In this document: positions 53,447-62,930 of the stretch, in pieces
Numbering within the stretch: position 1 is the first letter of the stretch
How the letters are laid out: the number at the start of each line of letters is the position of its first letter
From: Ostreibacterium oceani
Lineage (GTDB): Bacteria > Pseudomonadota > Gammaproteobacteria > Cardiobacteriales > Ostreibacteriaceae
DNA: 64,000 nucleotides
Assembly (NCBI RefSeq): GCF_009362845.1
Contig: NZ_WHNW01000010.1
Span: 37,693-101,692, forward strand
Reading direction: 5' to 3'
The notes under the pieces: model-generated
The model's input: the letters and a program-made list of their open reading frames with translations, nothing else
Databases searched by the model: none
What the model was told of the DNA's origin: nothing
Translations under genes and position numbers: made by a program

Positions 53447-54460
53447 TTAGCGAATCGGTGCCGCGTACATCAATCCACCATCGTTCCATAACTTATTGAG
53501 TCCACGCTCAATTTTAAGCGATGAATTTTTGCCCAAATAGGTCTCAAAAATTTCGCCATAATTGCCGACGGCTTTGATTTGATTAGCGCACCATGCATTA
53601 TCTAGACCCAGTGATTTTTCGCCCAAATCGGTGTTGACGCCGAGTAGACGTTGGATTTTTGGATCTTCAGATTTTTTCATCTCTTCAACGTTGGCTTTGG
53701 TGACGCCTAGCTCTTCGGCGTTGACGCTACAGTTGCGTGACCAGCGTGCGATATCCGCAAATTTATTGTCGCCTTCTCTGACGGCAATGGCAAGCGGCTC
53801 TTTAGAAATGATTTCAGGCAAAATGATGTGCTCATCTGGATTTTCCATGCGCGAACGCTGTACATAAAGTCCAGATGCATCAGATGAATAGACATCACAG
53901 CGGCCTGCTTCGTACGCCGATTTAACCTCGTCTGATTTTTCAAAGATGACGGGTTTAAACTCCATGCCGTTGGCATTAAAATAATCCGACATGTTTGACT
54001 CGGTCGTGGTGCCTGTGTTCGAACAAACGGCAGCGCCACTGAGCTCTTTGGCGCTGGTTACGCCTAAATCTTTGCGGACCATGAATCCTTGACCGTCGTA
54101 ATAATTAACACCGACAAAATCAATGCCGAGCCCATCGCGTGATAGGGTTTCGGTTGTAACACGGGCCAGTACATCAACTTCACCAGATTGTAGCGCCGTA
54201 AATCGTTGCTTTGAAGACAATGGTACATACTGTACTTTGCTGCCGTCGCCAAAAATGGCAGCGGCTAATCCGCGGCAGTATTCTGCATCTAAGCCATGCC
54301 ACTCGTTGTTGTCATTAGGCGCGGCAAAGCCAGGTAATGCCTGGACAACGCCACACTTTAACATGCCATTGCTCTTGATGGCATCTAACGTGCTACTGGT
54401 TTGGGCTGCAGCAAATGTTGTGCTGGCTACGGCGGTGATGGTAAGTAATGTTTTTTTCAT
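53447..54460 (-). CDS. Amino-acid ABC transporter substrate-binding protein, AapJ/BztA-like
   Basis: A 337-residue periplasmic binding protein with signal peptide (cleavage after AAA, about residue 19). The SBP_bac_3 fold is clear: LDAIKSNGMLKCGVVQALPG, NEWHGLDAEYCRGLAAAIFG, SGEVDVLARVTTETLSRDG, and GTTTESNMSDYF. Cys residues at positions comparable to those of AapJ/BztA suggest a disulfide. No permease genes lie nearby, so its transporter partners are elsewhere. Its promoter region lies in the 320-bp gap upstream. Confidence 0.9.
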   Translation of the reverse strand: MKKTLLTITAVASTTFAAAQTSSTLDAIKSNGMLKCGVVQALPGFAAPNDNNEWHGLDAEYCRGLAAAIFGDGSKVQYVPLSSKQRFTALQSGEVDVLARVTTETLSRDGLGIDFVGVNYYDGQGFMVRKDLGVTSAKELSGAAVCSNTGTTTESNMSDYFNANGMEFKPVIFEKSDEVKSAYEAGRCDVYSSDASGLYVQRSRMENPDEHIILPEIISKEPLAIAVREGDNKFADIARWSRNCSVNAEELGVTKANVEEMKKSEDPKIQRLLGVNTDLGEKSLGLDNAWCANQIKAVGNYGEIFETYLGKNSSLKIERGLNKLWNDGGLMYAAPIR

Positions 54461-54781
54461 GGTAGTATGACTCCTTATTGGTTTTTAGTATACTTATCTT
54501 ACTGATTATTGATGGTTGCACAACTATTTTTTTTGCATAACGTCATTTTTTTGGTGTCAAACCGGTATCAACTGCGTTAGGTCAGGCGTTTTCAGGCGAT
54601 GAGTTTGGACGGTTGATTAGCCATGCAATGGGCGGAAAAAAAAGACATTAAAGCAACCCAATGCCATGAAAAAATAGCGATGGAAAATCAGCGATGAAAA
54701 AATCGGCGACGGAAAAACCGTGTTAAAATAATAATAGACAAGTTACAATAAGTCGATAGATCGATAACACAGGGGGATGCC
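54461..54781. other. 321-bp non-coding divergent promoter region
   Basis: Lies between two divergent genes. AT-rich promoter-like sequence near both ends (TTAAAATAATAATAG near 54,733 for the + gene). 54,663-54,720 holds diverging copies of a gaaaaatcagcgatg-like unit. No other gene recognised. Confidence 0.5.
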
Positions 54782-55231
54782 ATGAACTATAAACATATCT
54801 TGTTTGTTACAGATTTAGAAAAAGACAGTCAATCAGTTGCCGATAGAGTCAATGAATTACTAGAGAGTTGTCAAGACGCCAAATTGTCAGTGGTACACAT
54901 TGTATTGGATAGCATTATTGCCAGTGGCTATGAAATTATGCCGCTCTTTAACTATGCGGATGATGAGGAAAATATCCAAGAAAACGCCAAATCATTAAAG
55001 GCGTTTTTAAAAGCCACCGATTTAAAAGCAGATCGCTCTGAAGTCGTATCGGCATTATCAACGGCAGCAGGTATTGGTGATTATGCCAAAGCACACGAGG
55101 TTGATTTGATTGTGATAGGTTTGCATAAAAAATCAGGATTGTTGAATTCGTTGTTGGGTAATACGGCATCAGCAGTCATTAATAGTACCGTGTGTGATGT
55201 GCTGTCGGTGGTGATTTCAGGCGCAGAATAA
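54782..55231 (+). CDS. Universal stress protein UspA-family
   Basis: A 149-residue single Usp domain: YKHILFVTDLEKDSQSVAD at the start, YAKAHEVDLIVIGLHKKSGL and LLGNTASAVINSTVCDVLSV at the end. The GXXGS/T nucleotide motif is replaced by GNTASAV with an incomplete upstream glycine pattern, which is seen in the non-ATP-binding branch as well. It stands alone. Confidence 0.9.
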   Translation: MNYKHILFVTDLEKDSQSVADRVNELLESCQDAKLSVVHIVLDSIIASGYEIMPLFNYADDEENIQENAKSLKAFLKATDLKADRSEVVSALSTAAGIGDYAKAHEVDLIVIGLHKKSGLLNSLLGNTASAVINSTVCDVLSVVISGAE

Positions 55232-55397
55232 CGCAGAATACCCTAGAAAGTTTTCAGTTAACACGTTTTTTATCAATCAGTTACTTCTGTTGTCGTTTAG
55301 TGGGTTGTCGTTTAGTGGGTTGTTGGTTGTAGAGAGGTTGTGTGGCGGGCTGACTAACGGGATATCTAATGACCTAACTAATCGCTTAACTAATCGC

Positions 55398-56069
55398 TTA
55401 ACTAATGGCGTCAATCAGGACGTTTAGGTCGAGTTGCTGCGTTTTTTCAACGAGCCTCCCTTTTCTAAGGACAATGATTTCATCACGACTGGGTTGGAAT
55501 AGGCGCTTTAATTGCGCTAAATCGTGCAGCGTCAGGATGATTTTTTTTCCTGTGTCAGCGAGATGGTTGATAACCGATTCGATGGTTTGATTGGTGCTTA
55601 AATCAACGTTGGCGCTGGGCTCGTCAATGAGGTAAAGCGTGGCTTCTTGTAACAGCAGACGCGCCAGCGCAACCCGTTTTTTTTCGCCACCTGAGAGGGT
55701 CAGTGTATTTTGGCTGAGCAGGTACGCTAAATCCAATTGCTGGATAATATCGTTTATTCGGGCGTCAAAATAATCGGCGCGACAGACCTGGCTCGCGCGA
55801 ATAAATTGTAAATTTTGCATCACGCTGCGATTTAATAAAATCGGTTGCTGTTGCAAGTAAGCTTGTTCGTTTAAAACGGGCGCTTTGATAGTGCCGCTAC
55901 TGGGTTGGTTAATCCCATGAATGAGCTTGAGTAACTGTGTTTTCCCTGCGCCGTTATGGCCGAGTAAGAAGCTGATCCCAGTGGCTTGAAAAGTCAGATT
56001 AAGGGCATCTACGACAGACTTTTCGCCATAGGATAGCGTTAACTTGTTAAGGCAAATAGGGTTTAACAT
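55398..56069 (-). CDS. tupC: TupC, tungstate ABC transporter ATP-binding protein
   Basis: A 223-residue ATPase: Walker A LGHNGAGKTQLL, signature LSGGEKKRVALARLL, Walker B LYLIDEPSANVDLS and H-loop LTLHDLAQLKR. The short length and the pairing with the TupB permease, overlapping by one base, support a tungstate role. The tupA binding-protein gene is missing from this place. Confidence 0.85.
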   Translation of the reverse strand: MLNPICLNKLTLSYGEKSVVDALNLTFQATGISFLLGHNGAGKTQLLKLIHGINQPSSGTIKAPVLNEQAYLQQQPILLNRSVMQNLQFIRASQVCRADYFDARINDIIQQLDLAYLLSQNTLTLSGGEKKRVALARLLLQEATLYLIDEPSANVDLSTNQTIESVINHLADTGKKIILTLHDLAQLKRLFQPSRDEIIVLRKGRLVEKTQQLDLNVLIDAIS

Positions 56070-56776
56070 TAATAAATGACTTTGGGTTGATAGCGTTGAT
56101 GCAAAAAAAACAAGGCGGCATTGAGCGTCAACGCAATGAATAGCAAAATAATACCTAAGCTAACGGCTAATGCAATTTCGCCCTTGCTCGTCTCTAAGGC
56201 GATGGTGGTGGTAATCGTGCGCGTGTGATGGAGAATATTACCGCCGACTAGCATCACGGCACCAACTTCGGCTAGTCCGCGCCCCAAGCCAGTGACCGTT
56301 GCACTAAGTAGTTCAAAACGTGATTCGATAATGACGGTCTGCATGCGCTTAGCTGGGCTGATTTGCAGGGAATAAAAAAGCTCGTGTAGTTGTTGATATT
56401 TCAGGCGAAAGTGCTGTTGAAATAGTGCGCAAACAATCGGGAAAATCAGGATGGTTTGTGCAACAATCATGGCGCTTGGGGTGAAAAGCCATTGCAAAAA
56501 ACCCAAAGGTCCACGATGCGAAAGTAGCATATAAACCAGTAAGCCCACTAGAACAGGGGGTAGCCCCATTAACGCGTTCAGCATGACAATCCAGGCTTGG
56601 GTTAAAGGCCCATTTCGTGTCGCTAAAAAAGCCGCAGTGGGTAAGGCGAGGATGACAGAAATCACTAAAGCAGTTAGTGATACTTGCAATGTGAGTGAGA
56701 CGATTTCAAGCAGCAGTGCATCTGCGGAAAGTATTTTGTGAAATGCCTCTGCAAAGACGTCGAAAAACCAGTTCAT
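56069..56776 (-). CDS. tupB: TupB, tungstate ABC transporter permease
   Basis: A 235-residue permease with about six helices. The EAA-like cytoplasmic loop is in SRFELLSATVTGLGRGLAEVGAVMLVGGNI. It begins with five hydrophobic helices typical of the group. It shares one base with tupC. Both would import tungstate or molybdate; the substrate name is from overall similarity. Confidence 0.85.
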   Translation of the reverse strand: MNWFFDVFAEAFHKILSADALLLEIVSLTLQVSLTALVISVILALPTAAFLATRNGPLTQAWIVMLNALMGLPPVLVGLLVYMLLSHRGPLGFLQWLFTPSAMIVAQTILIFPIVCALFQQHFRLKYQQLHELFYSLQISPAKRMQTVIIESRFELLSATVTGLGRGLAEVGAVMLVGGNILHHTRTITTTIALETSKGEIALAVSLGIILLFIALTLNAALFFLHQRYQPKVIY

Positions 56777-56924
56777 AGCCGATGGGTGAGCCGTTGGGTA
56801 AGCCGATGAGTGGGTCGGGTCGTTAAATCGTGTATTACCATGCTGGTTTGTACTGGCGTCTGTGATTGCATTTATGACTACATTTGCGACTGACTTTAGC
56901 TAATGCGGTCATGACGACTGCACA

Positions 56925-58034
56925 TTATGTGTCAATGCGGTCGCCAAAATGAATGCCTAAATTTCTGGCCGTGGCGACTAACTGATTTGTCGAGGGCGTT
57001 ATGCACTTTATTTTTTTGGTCGCTTCCTCTAAGGTTACGCCAATAATTTCGCCATCTCGCAACGCAACCATGGTACCAAACTGTTGTTGATTTACTTGCT
57101 GTATCGCAAATTCACCATAGCGGGTGCCTAACACGCGATCAAAATGTGTTGGGGAGCCACCGCGCTGCAAATGTCCAAGGACGACAGCACGAATTTCCTG
57201 CTTTAAATGCGGTGCCAGCGTTTGCTCTAACTGGTGTGCAATGCCGCCGTAGCGTGGCGCGTCGTGGCCTTGTCCTACAACGCTATGCTGACCATCGATG
57301 GCTTTTGCCCCTTCAGCAACAACGATGATGGAAAACTGGCGCTGCTGTTTTTGCCGCATGGCAAGACTTTCTAAAATAAAATCATCATGATAGGGGATTT
57401 CAGGCAATAAAATGACATCCGCACCACCTGACACACCCGATTGTAAAGCCAGCCAGCCCGCATCGCGCCCCATCACTTCGCAAATCATCACGCGATGGTG
57501 TGAATATGCCGTCGTATGCAGTCGATCAATGGCTTCCATGGCAATGTTGCATGCACTGTCGTGACCGAAAGTAATATCCGTAGCGTATAGGTCGTTGTCA
57601 ATGGTTTTGGGGACACCAACTACCGCAATGCCCATGCCTTTTAAGCGCTTAGCAATTCGCATTGTCCCATCGCCACCAATCATAATAATGGCATCAATGC
57701 CGTATTCGTCTAGCCGCGCTTTGAGTAAGTGGCTTTTATCTGCGTAGTCGGTATTGCCGTCTTTGCCGTCAATAGGGAAACGGAATGGGTCAGCGCGGTT
57801 GCTGGTGCCGAGTATTGTGCCACCTTGTGGTAAAATCCCACGGATGGTATGCATGTTGAGTGGGATAACCGAAGGGTTATCAGACAACAGACCACCAAAG
57901 GCATCAGGAATACCAACAACCGTCCAACCATGCTGGTAAATCGCCGCCCGCGTGACTGCACGGATAACGGCATTTAGCCCCGGACAGTCCCCGCCCCCTG
58001 TGACAACACCGATTTTCAATGCTGGGCGCTCCAA
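56925..58034 (-). CDS. pfkA: 6-phosphofructokinase
   Basis: A 369-residue PfkA-family enzyme phosphorylating fructose 6-phosphate. IGVVTGGGDCPGLNAVIR at the start. The phosphoryl-donor motif is IGGDGTMRIA, with Gly at the position that is Asp in PPi-dependent enzymes, while the next is VPKTIDNDL, with Lys as in PPi-dependent and group III enzymes. Gly plus Lys matches the actinobacterial-type ATP-dependent group III, so ATP is the likely donor, though PPi use is not excluded. Family members are about 320-340 residues; this one is longer. Confidence 0.9.
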   Translation of the reverse strand: MERPALKIGVVTGGGDCPGLNAVIRAVTRAAIYQHGWTVVGIPDAFGGLLSDNPSVIPLNMHTIRGILPQGGTILGTSNRADPFRFPIDGKDGNTDYADKSHLLKARLDEYGIDAIIMIGGDGTMRIAKRLKGMGIAVVGVPKTIDNDLYATDITFGHDSACNIAMEAIDRLHTTAYSHHRVMICEVMGRDAGWLALQSGVSGGADVILLPEIPYHDDFILESLAMRQKQQRQFSIIVVAEGAKAIDGQHSVVGQGHDAPRYGGIAHQLEQTLAPHLKQEIRAVVLGHLQRGGSPTHFDRVLGTRYGEFAIQQVNQQQFGTMVALRDGEIIGVTLEEATKKIKCITPSTNQLVATARNLGIHFGDRIDT

Positions 58035-58072
58035 TAGGCTGAACGATTACATGCTGTATGCCGCATGGTGAT

Positions 58073-59275
58073 TTAGGTGCTTGATTTGTTGAAGCTACCC
58101 CAAGTTTGTTTATGAGAGTTTTCTTTAACACTCTCTTCAACATCCCAATCATCGTGTGCTTCAGTTTGAAACTCTGGGGGGAGTTCGCGATTGGATTCTG
58201 TACGAAGGCGCATGCGGAAGTTATGTGGGGATTCAGCGTATCTTAGTGCTTCTTGGTAGGTAATTACATCTTGTTCGTACAAATCTAAAAGGTAGCTATC
58301 AAAAGCGATAACACCTTCGCGTAGCGTGGCCCTTGCCATGGACTCATCAATTTCATTAAATCGACCTTCACGAATTAGAAATTTTATGTGCGGAGTAATA
58401 CTCATGATTTCAAGTGCGGGGATGCGCCCTTTTTCATGTGCTTTGTTCAGCAGTCTTTGAGTGACAATAACTTTCAGGTTTTCTGATAAATCCAGTAGTA
58501 CTTGGTCACGACGTTCGCTAGGGAATTGATTTACAATCCTTTCTAAGGTTATTTTTGCTGAGGTGGCGTGCACGGTTGCGAAAACCATATGACCTGTTTC
58601 AGCGAAAGCAAGGGCTTGCTCCATTACGTCTCGGTCGCGGATTTCTCCGACCAGTACTGCGTCAGGTGCTTGCCGTAGTGCTGATTTCATTGCTTCGGCA
58701 TAAGATTCAGTATCAACACCAACTTCACGCTGAGTAATAATTGATTTTTTGTTTTGGTAAACAAATTCGATAGGGTCTTCTACGGTAATAATATGGTCGG
58801 CACGGGTCTCATTGCGGTAATCGATCATGGCGGCAAGTGAGGTCGATTTACCAACCCCCGTAGCCCCAGTGAAGAGCACTAACCCACGATTTAGTAAGGC
58901 GTATTCTTTGAGCAGTAAAGGGATTTTTAAGTCTTCAATGCTGGGGATTTTAATTGAGATAAGACGCATCACTAGACCGATTTCACCACGTTGTTTAAAG
59001 ACGTTGGTTCGCAGGTGCGCAAGCCCAGGGTATTCGAGCAAAAAATTCAATTCGCTGTGCTTCATAAACTGCTCAAATTGCCTTGCTGTCATTAATGATT
59101 TTGCGATAGTCTCTGTGTCATTTGATTTTAAAGTTATTTCTTTTATATACCGTACTGCACCGTCAATTTTTAGTGCAGGGTGGGCATTGGCGTTGATAAT
59201 AATGTCTGAACCTTTCTGCTTATGCAGCAGCTTGGTCAGCTTGGTAATCAGCTGTGATGCTTCTTGCGGTGTCAT
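58073..59275 (-). CDS. pilU: PilU, type IV pilus retraction ATPase accessory
   Basis: A 400-residue GspE/PilT-family ATPase: Walker A GATGVGKSTSLAAM, DHIITVEDPIEFVYQNKKS, Asp-box and Walker B VLVGEIRDRDVMEQALAFAETGHM, and His box VHATSA. PilU works on PilT to help pilus retraction. The N-terminal part QKGSDIIINANAHPALKIDG and the C-terminal tail (RTESNRELPPEF) match PilU. It follows pilT on the same strand after 15 bp. Confidence 0.94.
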   Translation of the reverse strand: MTPQEASQLITKLTKLLHKQKGSDIIINANAHPALKIDGAVRYIKEITLKSNDTETIAKSLMTARQFEQFMKHSELNFLLEYPGLAHLRTNVFKQRGEIGLVMRLISIKIPSIEDLKIPLLLKEYALLNRGLVLFTGATGVGKSTSLAAMIDYRNETRADHIITVEDPIEFVYQNKKSIITQREVGVDTESYAEAMKSALRQAPDAVLVGEIRDRDVMEQALAFAETGHMVFATVHATSAKITLERIVNQFPSERRDQVLLDLSENLKVIVTQRLLNKAHEKGRIPALEIMSITPHIKFLIREGRFNEIDESMARATLREGVIAFDSYLLDLYEQDVITYQEALRYAESPHNFRMRLRTESNRELPPEFQTEAHDDWDVEESVKENSHKQTWGSFNKSST

Positions 59276-59290
59276 TTTTTCTCCTAAAAT

Positions 59291-60358
59291 TTAAAAACTA
59301 TCTTTGATAGCAGCTCTATGCCGTGCTTCCTCATAATCAACCACCCCTTTTTGAACTAGTTCTTTTAGGTGTTGATCTAATGTTTGCATGCCATAACCAC
59401 GACCAGTTTGTATTGCCGAGTACATTTGCGCGACTTTGTCTTCACGAATGAGGTTTCTGATCGCAGGTGTCCCGACCATAATTTCCCAAGCAGCGGTCCG
59501 TCCGCCGCCGATTTTTTTAAGCAGCGATTGTGCCACAACTGCACGAAGAGACTCAGAAAGTATTGAGCGCACTAGCTCTTTTTCTGATCCAGGGAATACG
59601 TCAATGATACGGTCAATGGTTTTGGCGGCAGAGCTGGTGTGCAGTGTGCCAAAGACTAAGTGTCCTGTCTCTGCCGCGGTTAACGCCAGGCGGATAGTCT
59701 CTAGGTCACGCATCTCACCGACTAGGACGATATCAGGGTCCTCACGCAGCGCAGAGCGTAGCGCATTAGAGAATGACTTAGTGTCACGGTGGACTTCGCG
59801 TTGGTTAATCAGACACTTTTTGGACTCGTGGACAAATTCAATGGGGTCTTCGATGGTCAAAATGTGTTCGTTTTTTGTTTCGTTGAGGTGATTTATCATG
59901 GCCGCAAGCGTGGTTGACTTACCCGAGCCTGTAGGACCAGTTACAACGATTAATCCTTTGGTCACGTTAATTAGTTCCTTAAAGCTTTCGGGGCAACCAA
60001 GCTGCTCTAAGGTTAGGATTTTATCAGGAATGGTCCTAAAAACAGCGGCTAATCCACGGTTTTGCTGAAACACGTTGACACGAAAACGCGCGATGCCTTT
60101 GAGCGTGATGGCAAAATCCGCTTCCCAAGTGTCTTCGAAATCACGAATTTGGTCATCGTTCATTATTGTGTAAATCAAATCACGCACTTGCTCGTCGTCT
60201 AACGGATCAACGTTGATACGACGGACATCGCCGTCAACGCGAATGAGTGGCGGCAACCCAGCGCTGATATGAAGGTCAGAAGAACCTTGCTGGTAAGAAA
60301 ACTTTAATATCTCTTCTAGTTTCATGGTGCTATCCCTACTTTTAGTTTGTTCATTCAA
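59291..60358 (-). CDS. pilT: PilT, type IV pilus retraction ATPase
   Basis: A 355-residue hexameric motor: GPTGSGKSTTLAAMINHLN Walker A, LTIEDPIEFVHESKKCLINQ, Walker B VLVGEMRDLETIRLALTAAETGH, HTSSAAKTIDRI and the C-terminal AIRNLIREDK-like (AIRNLIRE) motif needed for retraction. ATG start MNEQTK at 60358; MKLEEILKFSYQQGSSDLH is a later possible start (residue 12) that matches the usual PilT N-terminus. Twitching motility and DNA uptake fit with comEC. Confidence 0.95.
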   Translation of the reverse strand: MNEQTKSRDSTMKLEEILKFSYQQGSSDLHISAGLPPLIRVDGDVRRINVDPLDDEQVRDLIYTIMNDDQIRDFEDTWEADFAITLKGIARFRVNVFQQNRGLAAVFRTIPDKILTLEQLGCPESFKELINVTKGLIVVTGPTGSGKSTTLAAMINHLNETKNEHILTIEDPIEFVHESKKCLINQREVHRDTKSFSNALRSALREDPDIVLVGEMRDLETIRLALTAAETGHLVFGTLHTSSAAKTIDRIIDVFPGSEKELVRSILSESLRAVVAQSLLKKIGGGRTAAWEIMVGTPAIRNLIREDKVAQMYSAIQTGRGYGMQTLDQHLKELVQKGVVDYEEARHRAAIKDSF

Positions 60359-60560
60359 TATGTCTAAATTAAGGGATATAATACTTTATTTAGAGAAAAA
60401 TCTCACCTCAAAATGTAAATTTTGTTAAATTGGCTTAAGTTATTGCCCCGTTTTATGGTCTCGTTTTAGTGTCTAAACGATAGACTAGTTCCATGGTCTA
60501 TTTTGCTAAACGGTTTAACTTTGCTATCCTAGATGAAATAATTAGACAAAGATAAATTAA

Positions 60561-61244
60561 ATGATTACTGAACGGTTAGCACAGCTACAATCCGATATAG
60601 CAAAAATTAGTGAGCAAAATAGCCAAACACGGCCACTGCTGCTAGCGGTCAGCAAGTGTCAGCCCGTTGCAAGAATACGCGAAGCAGTTGCCGCGGGGCA
60701 GTACCATTTTGGCGAAAACTATCTGCAAGAAGCCATCGATAAGCAAGCCATTATTTCAAATGCGAATATCGTTTGGCATTATATCGGTGCGATTCAATCG
60801 AATAAAACCAAAAAAATCGCGGCGCATTTTGATTGGGTACACACCGTCTCGGATATAAAAACCGCAAAACGGCTGTCTGGACAAAGACCAGAAGGACAGC
60901 CTGCACTACAAATTTGCTTGCAAATTAATATTGATAATGAAGCCAGCAAAGCAGGTATTTTGCCTGATAAGGCAGCGATATTGACTGTGGTAAAAGCGGT
61001 TTCAGCGTTGCCGAATATTCAGTTACGCGGGTTGATGTGTATTCCTGCGCCCAAGACAACACCCGAAGCAGAACGCGCGACGTTTGAGCAAATGCAGGCC
61101 TTGTTAGGTTGGCTACAGTCTGAGGGATACCCACTCGATACCTTATCGATGGGCATGAGTGATGATATGGCGAGCGCGATTGCTTGCGGGGCAACGATTG
61201 TACGGGTGGGGACGGCGATATTTGGTGCGCGGTCTGCGGCATAA
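60561..61244 (+). CDS. yggS: YggS-family PLP-homeostasis protein
   Basis: A 227-residue alanine-racemase-fold PLP protein. PLP lysine is in LLAVSKCQPV, followed by FGENYLQEA; SMGMSDDMASAIACGATIVRVGTAIFG is the phosphate-binding end. Maintains pyridoxal phosphate balance; no catalytic activity known. Its gene is divergent from pilT and next to proC, a conserved order in gammaproteobacteria. Confidence 0.93.
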   Translation: MITERLAQLQSDIAKISEQNSQTRPLLLAVSKCQPVARIREAVAAGQYHFGENYLQEAIDKQAIISNANIVWHYIGAIQSNKTKKIAAHFDWVHTVSDIKTAKRLSGQRPEGQPALQICLQINIDNEASKAGILPDKAAILTVVKAVSALPNIQLRGLMCIPAPKTTPEAERATFEQMQALLGWLQSEGYPLDTLSMGMSDDMASAIACGATIVRVGTAIFGARSAA

Positions 61245-61267
61245 CGAACAAACAAAAGGGGTATCAT

Positions 61268-62116
61268 ATGGAAAATAAAGCAATAAATAGCGCTTATCAA
61301 TACGCGTTTATCGGTGCAGGTAACATGGCGCAGGCAATGATGGCGGGTTTGATTCGCCAAGGTCTAGCGCCAGCGCGTATTATCGCCAGCACGAAAACCG
61401 TCGCGTCAAGTGAGAAATTAACGGCCTCATTTGGTGTGAAGGCCGTGCAGGACAATAGCCTTTGTTTGGACGCTGATACAATTATCCTAGCCGTTAAACC
61501 ACAAGTACTAAAAGCGGTATTAAATGAAATAGATCGGCAGAAATTACAAGAAAAACTGGTTATTACTGTTATTGCTGGTATTCCAGCGGCGTTTTATTAT
61601 GACTTGATTGGTAGTCGCTTGCGGTTAGTGCGTTTAATGCCGAATACGCCTTCGCTGATTGAGGCGGGGATGACAGGCGCGTTTGCTGGGGAGAACTGTT
61701 CTGCCGATGACAGAGAGACGGCAAAGACATTATTACAAGGTATCGGGCAGTGTCTATGGGTACAAACGGAGCAAGGTATTGATTATGTCAATGCGATTTC
61801 AGGCTCAGGGCCTGCGTATTTTTATTATTTTATTCAGTGTATTGCAAAGAAAGGTGAGGCGTTGGGGCTGTCTTACGAAGACGCAGAGACGTTGGCAATA
61901 CAGACTGCATTAGGGACTAGCCAATTGTGCTTAGAACAATCAGATGGCAACCCCGAGCGGTTACAGTCGTTAATTGACCAAGTGACGTCTAAGGGGGGGA
62001 CAACCATAGAGGCCATTGATTCATTTAAACGCAATAATCTATCGGCAATAGTGGATGAGGCGATTCAGGCGTGCTATGACCGCGCACTGGCGATTGGCGA
62101 AACGTATACGAAATAG
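61268..62116 (+). CDS. proC: ProC, pyrroline-5-carboxylate reductase
   Basis: A 282-residue enzyme making proline. N-terminal Rossmann motif YAFIGAGNMAQAMMAGL, central LVRLMPNTPSLIEAGMTG and GSGPAYFYYF, with TSKGGTTIEAI near the C-terminus. I use the ATG at 61268, which has AAAAGGGG about 8 bp upstream; the frame extends further up into yggS. It follows yggS by 23 bp. Confidence 0.95.
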   Translation: MENKAINSAYQYAFIGAGNMAQAMMAGLIRQGLAPARIIASTKTVASSEKLTASFGVKAVQDNSLCLDADTIILAVKPQVLKAVLNEIDRQKLQEKLVITVIAGIPAAFYYDLIGSRLRLVRLMPNTPSLIEAGMTGAFAGENCSADDRETAKTLLQGIGQCLWVQTEQGIDYVNAISGSGPAYFYYFIQCIAKKGEALGLSYEDAETLAIQTALGTSQLCLEQSDGNPERLQSLIDQVTSKGGTTIEAIDSFKRNNLSAIVDEAIQACYDRALAIGETYTK

Positions 62117-62335
62117 ACCAAGGAATAGACCGATTAACTACGGGGTTAATTACGACGGGATTAATCGCGGGGTTAATCACGGGATTAATCACGATTTAAC
62201 CAAGTTCTTACCAGATAAATGACGAGATAAGGTAAAATAGCCCCATAGGTGGTGAAGTAGTATACTAAATAGCATACTAGGTACTATGCCAAGCACTATG
62301 CAGTTGTAACAATAAAAGCAAGCAGGTTAACATCG

Positions 62336-62875
62336 ATGACAACACAACAAATTTTACTGATAATAATAGCCGTGGTGCAAATTACCTTGATATTGCGATT
62401 CCACTTAGAGTGGAGCAAAGTCGATGCCTTTATGCAGCCAGCAGCCACAATACGCAAGCTGACTAACCCGTTGGTGTTGCCTGTCAAAAAGCAATTGCCT
62501 TATGCGGTAAAGCCTTGGGCGGCGATTATTATTGCAATTGTGTTGACTTTATTAGCTTTTTTTCTTTTTTATTCAGATAGTGTGATGGTTTTGGTCGTTG
62601 GCTCGGTCTTAACGCTATGCAAAAATTGGATGCTATTTTTAAAGTACGGCATTTTCCTTTATGTCATTGGGTCTTGGTTGCAGATGCGCGAGTTTGCAAG
62701 AGCTAATTATTTTTTAGACCAAATTTTCGCCCCCGTTTTACGCCCGATTAGACGCATTATACCGCCTTTGGGGGGATTGGATTTTTCGGCAATTGTCTTG
62801 TTAATTGGGTTGACGATTGCGCAGGCTCAGCTTAATATGCTGGGTGCTTTTCTGTTGTCGCGGTTAGGTCAATAA
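62336..62875 (+). CDS. yggT: YggT-family integral membrane protein
   Basis: A 179-residue protein with two YggT repeats, each ending in the signature RPIRRIIPPLGGLDFSAIVLL (second copy) and QPAATIRKLTNPLVLPVKKQ (first, diverged). Function is unknown; some members affect osmotic or ion response. About four helices are visible. Conserved neighbour of proC. Confidence 0.9.
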   Translation: MTTQQILLIIIAVVQITLILRFHLEWSKVDAFMQPAATIRKLTNPLVLPVKKQLPYAVKPWAAIIIAIVLTLLAFFLFYSDSVMVLVVGSVLTLCKNWMLFLKYGIFLYVIGSWLQMREFARANYFLDQIFAPVLRPIRRIIPPLGGLDFSAIVLLIGLTIAQAQLNMLGAFLLSRLGQ

Positions 62876-62930
62876 TTATTTTTATGCAATGGTTTGTTTT
62901 TTCTTGTATTATTTCGGGAGTTGATGGGTG

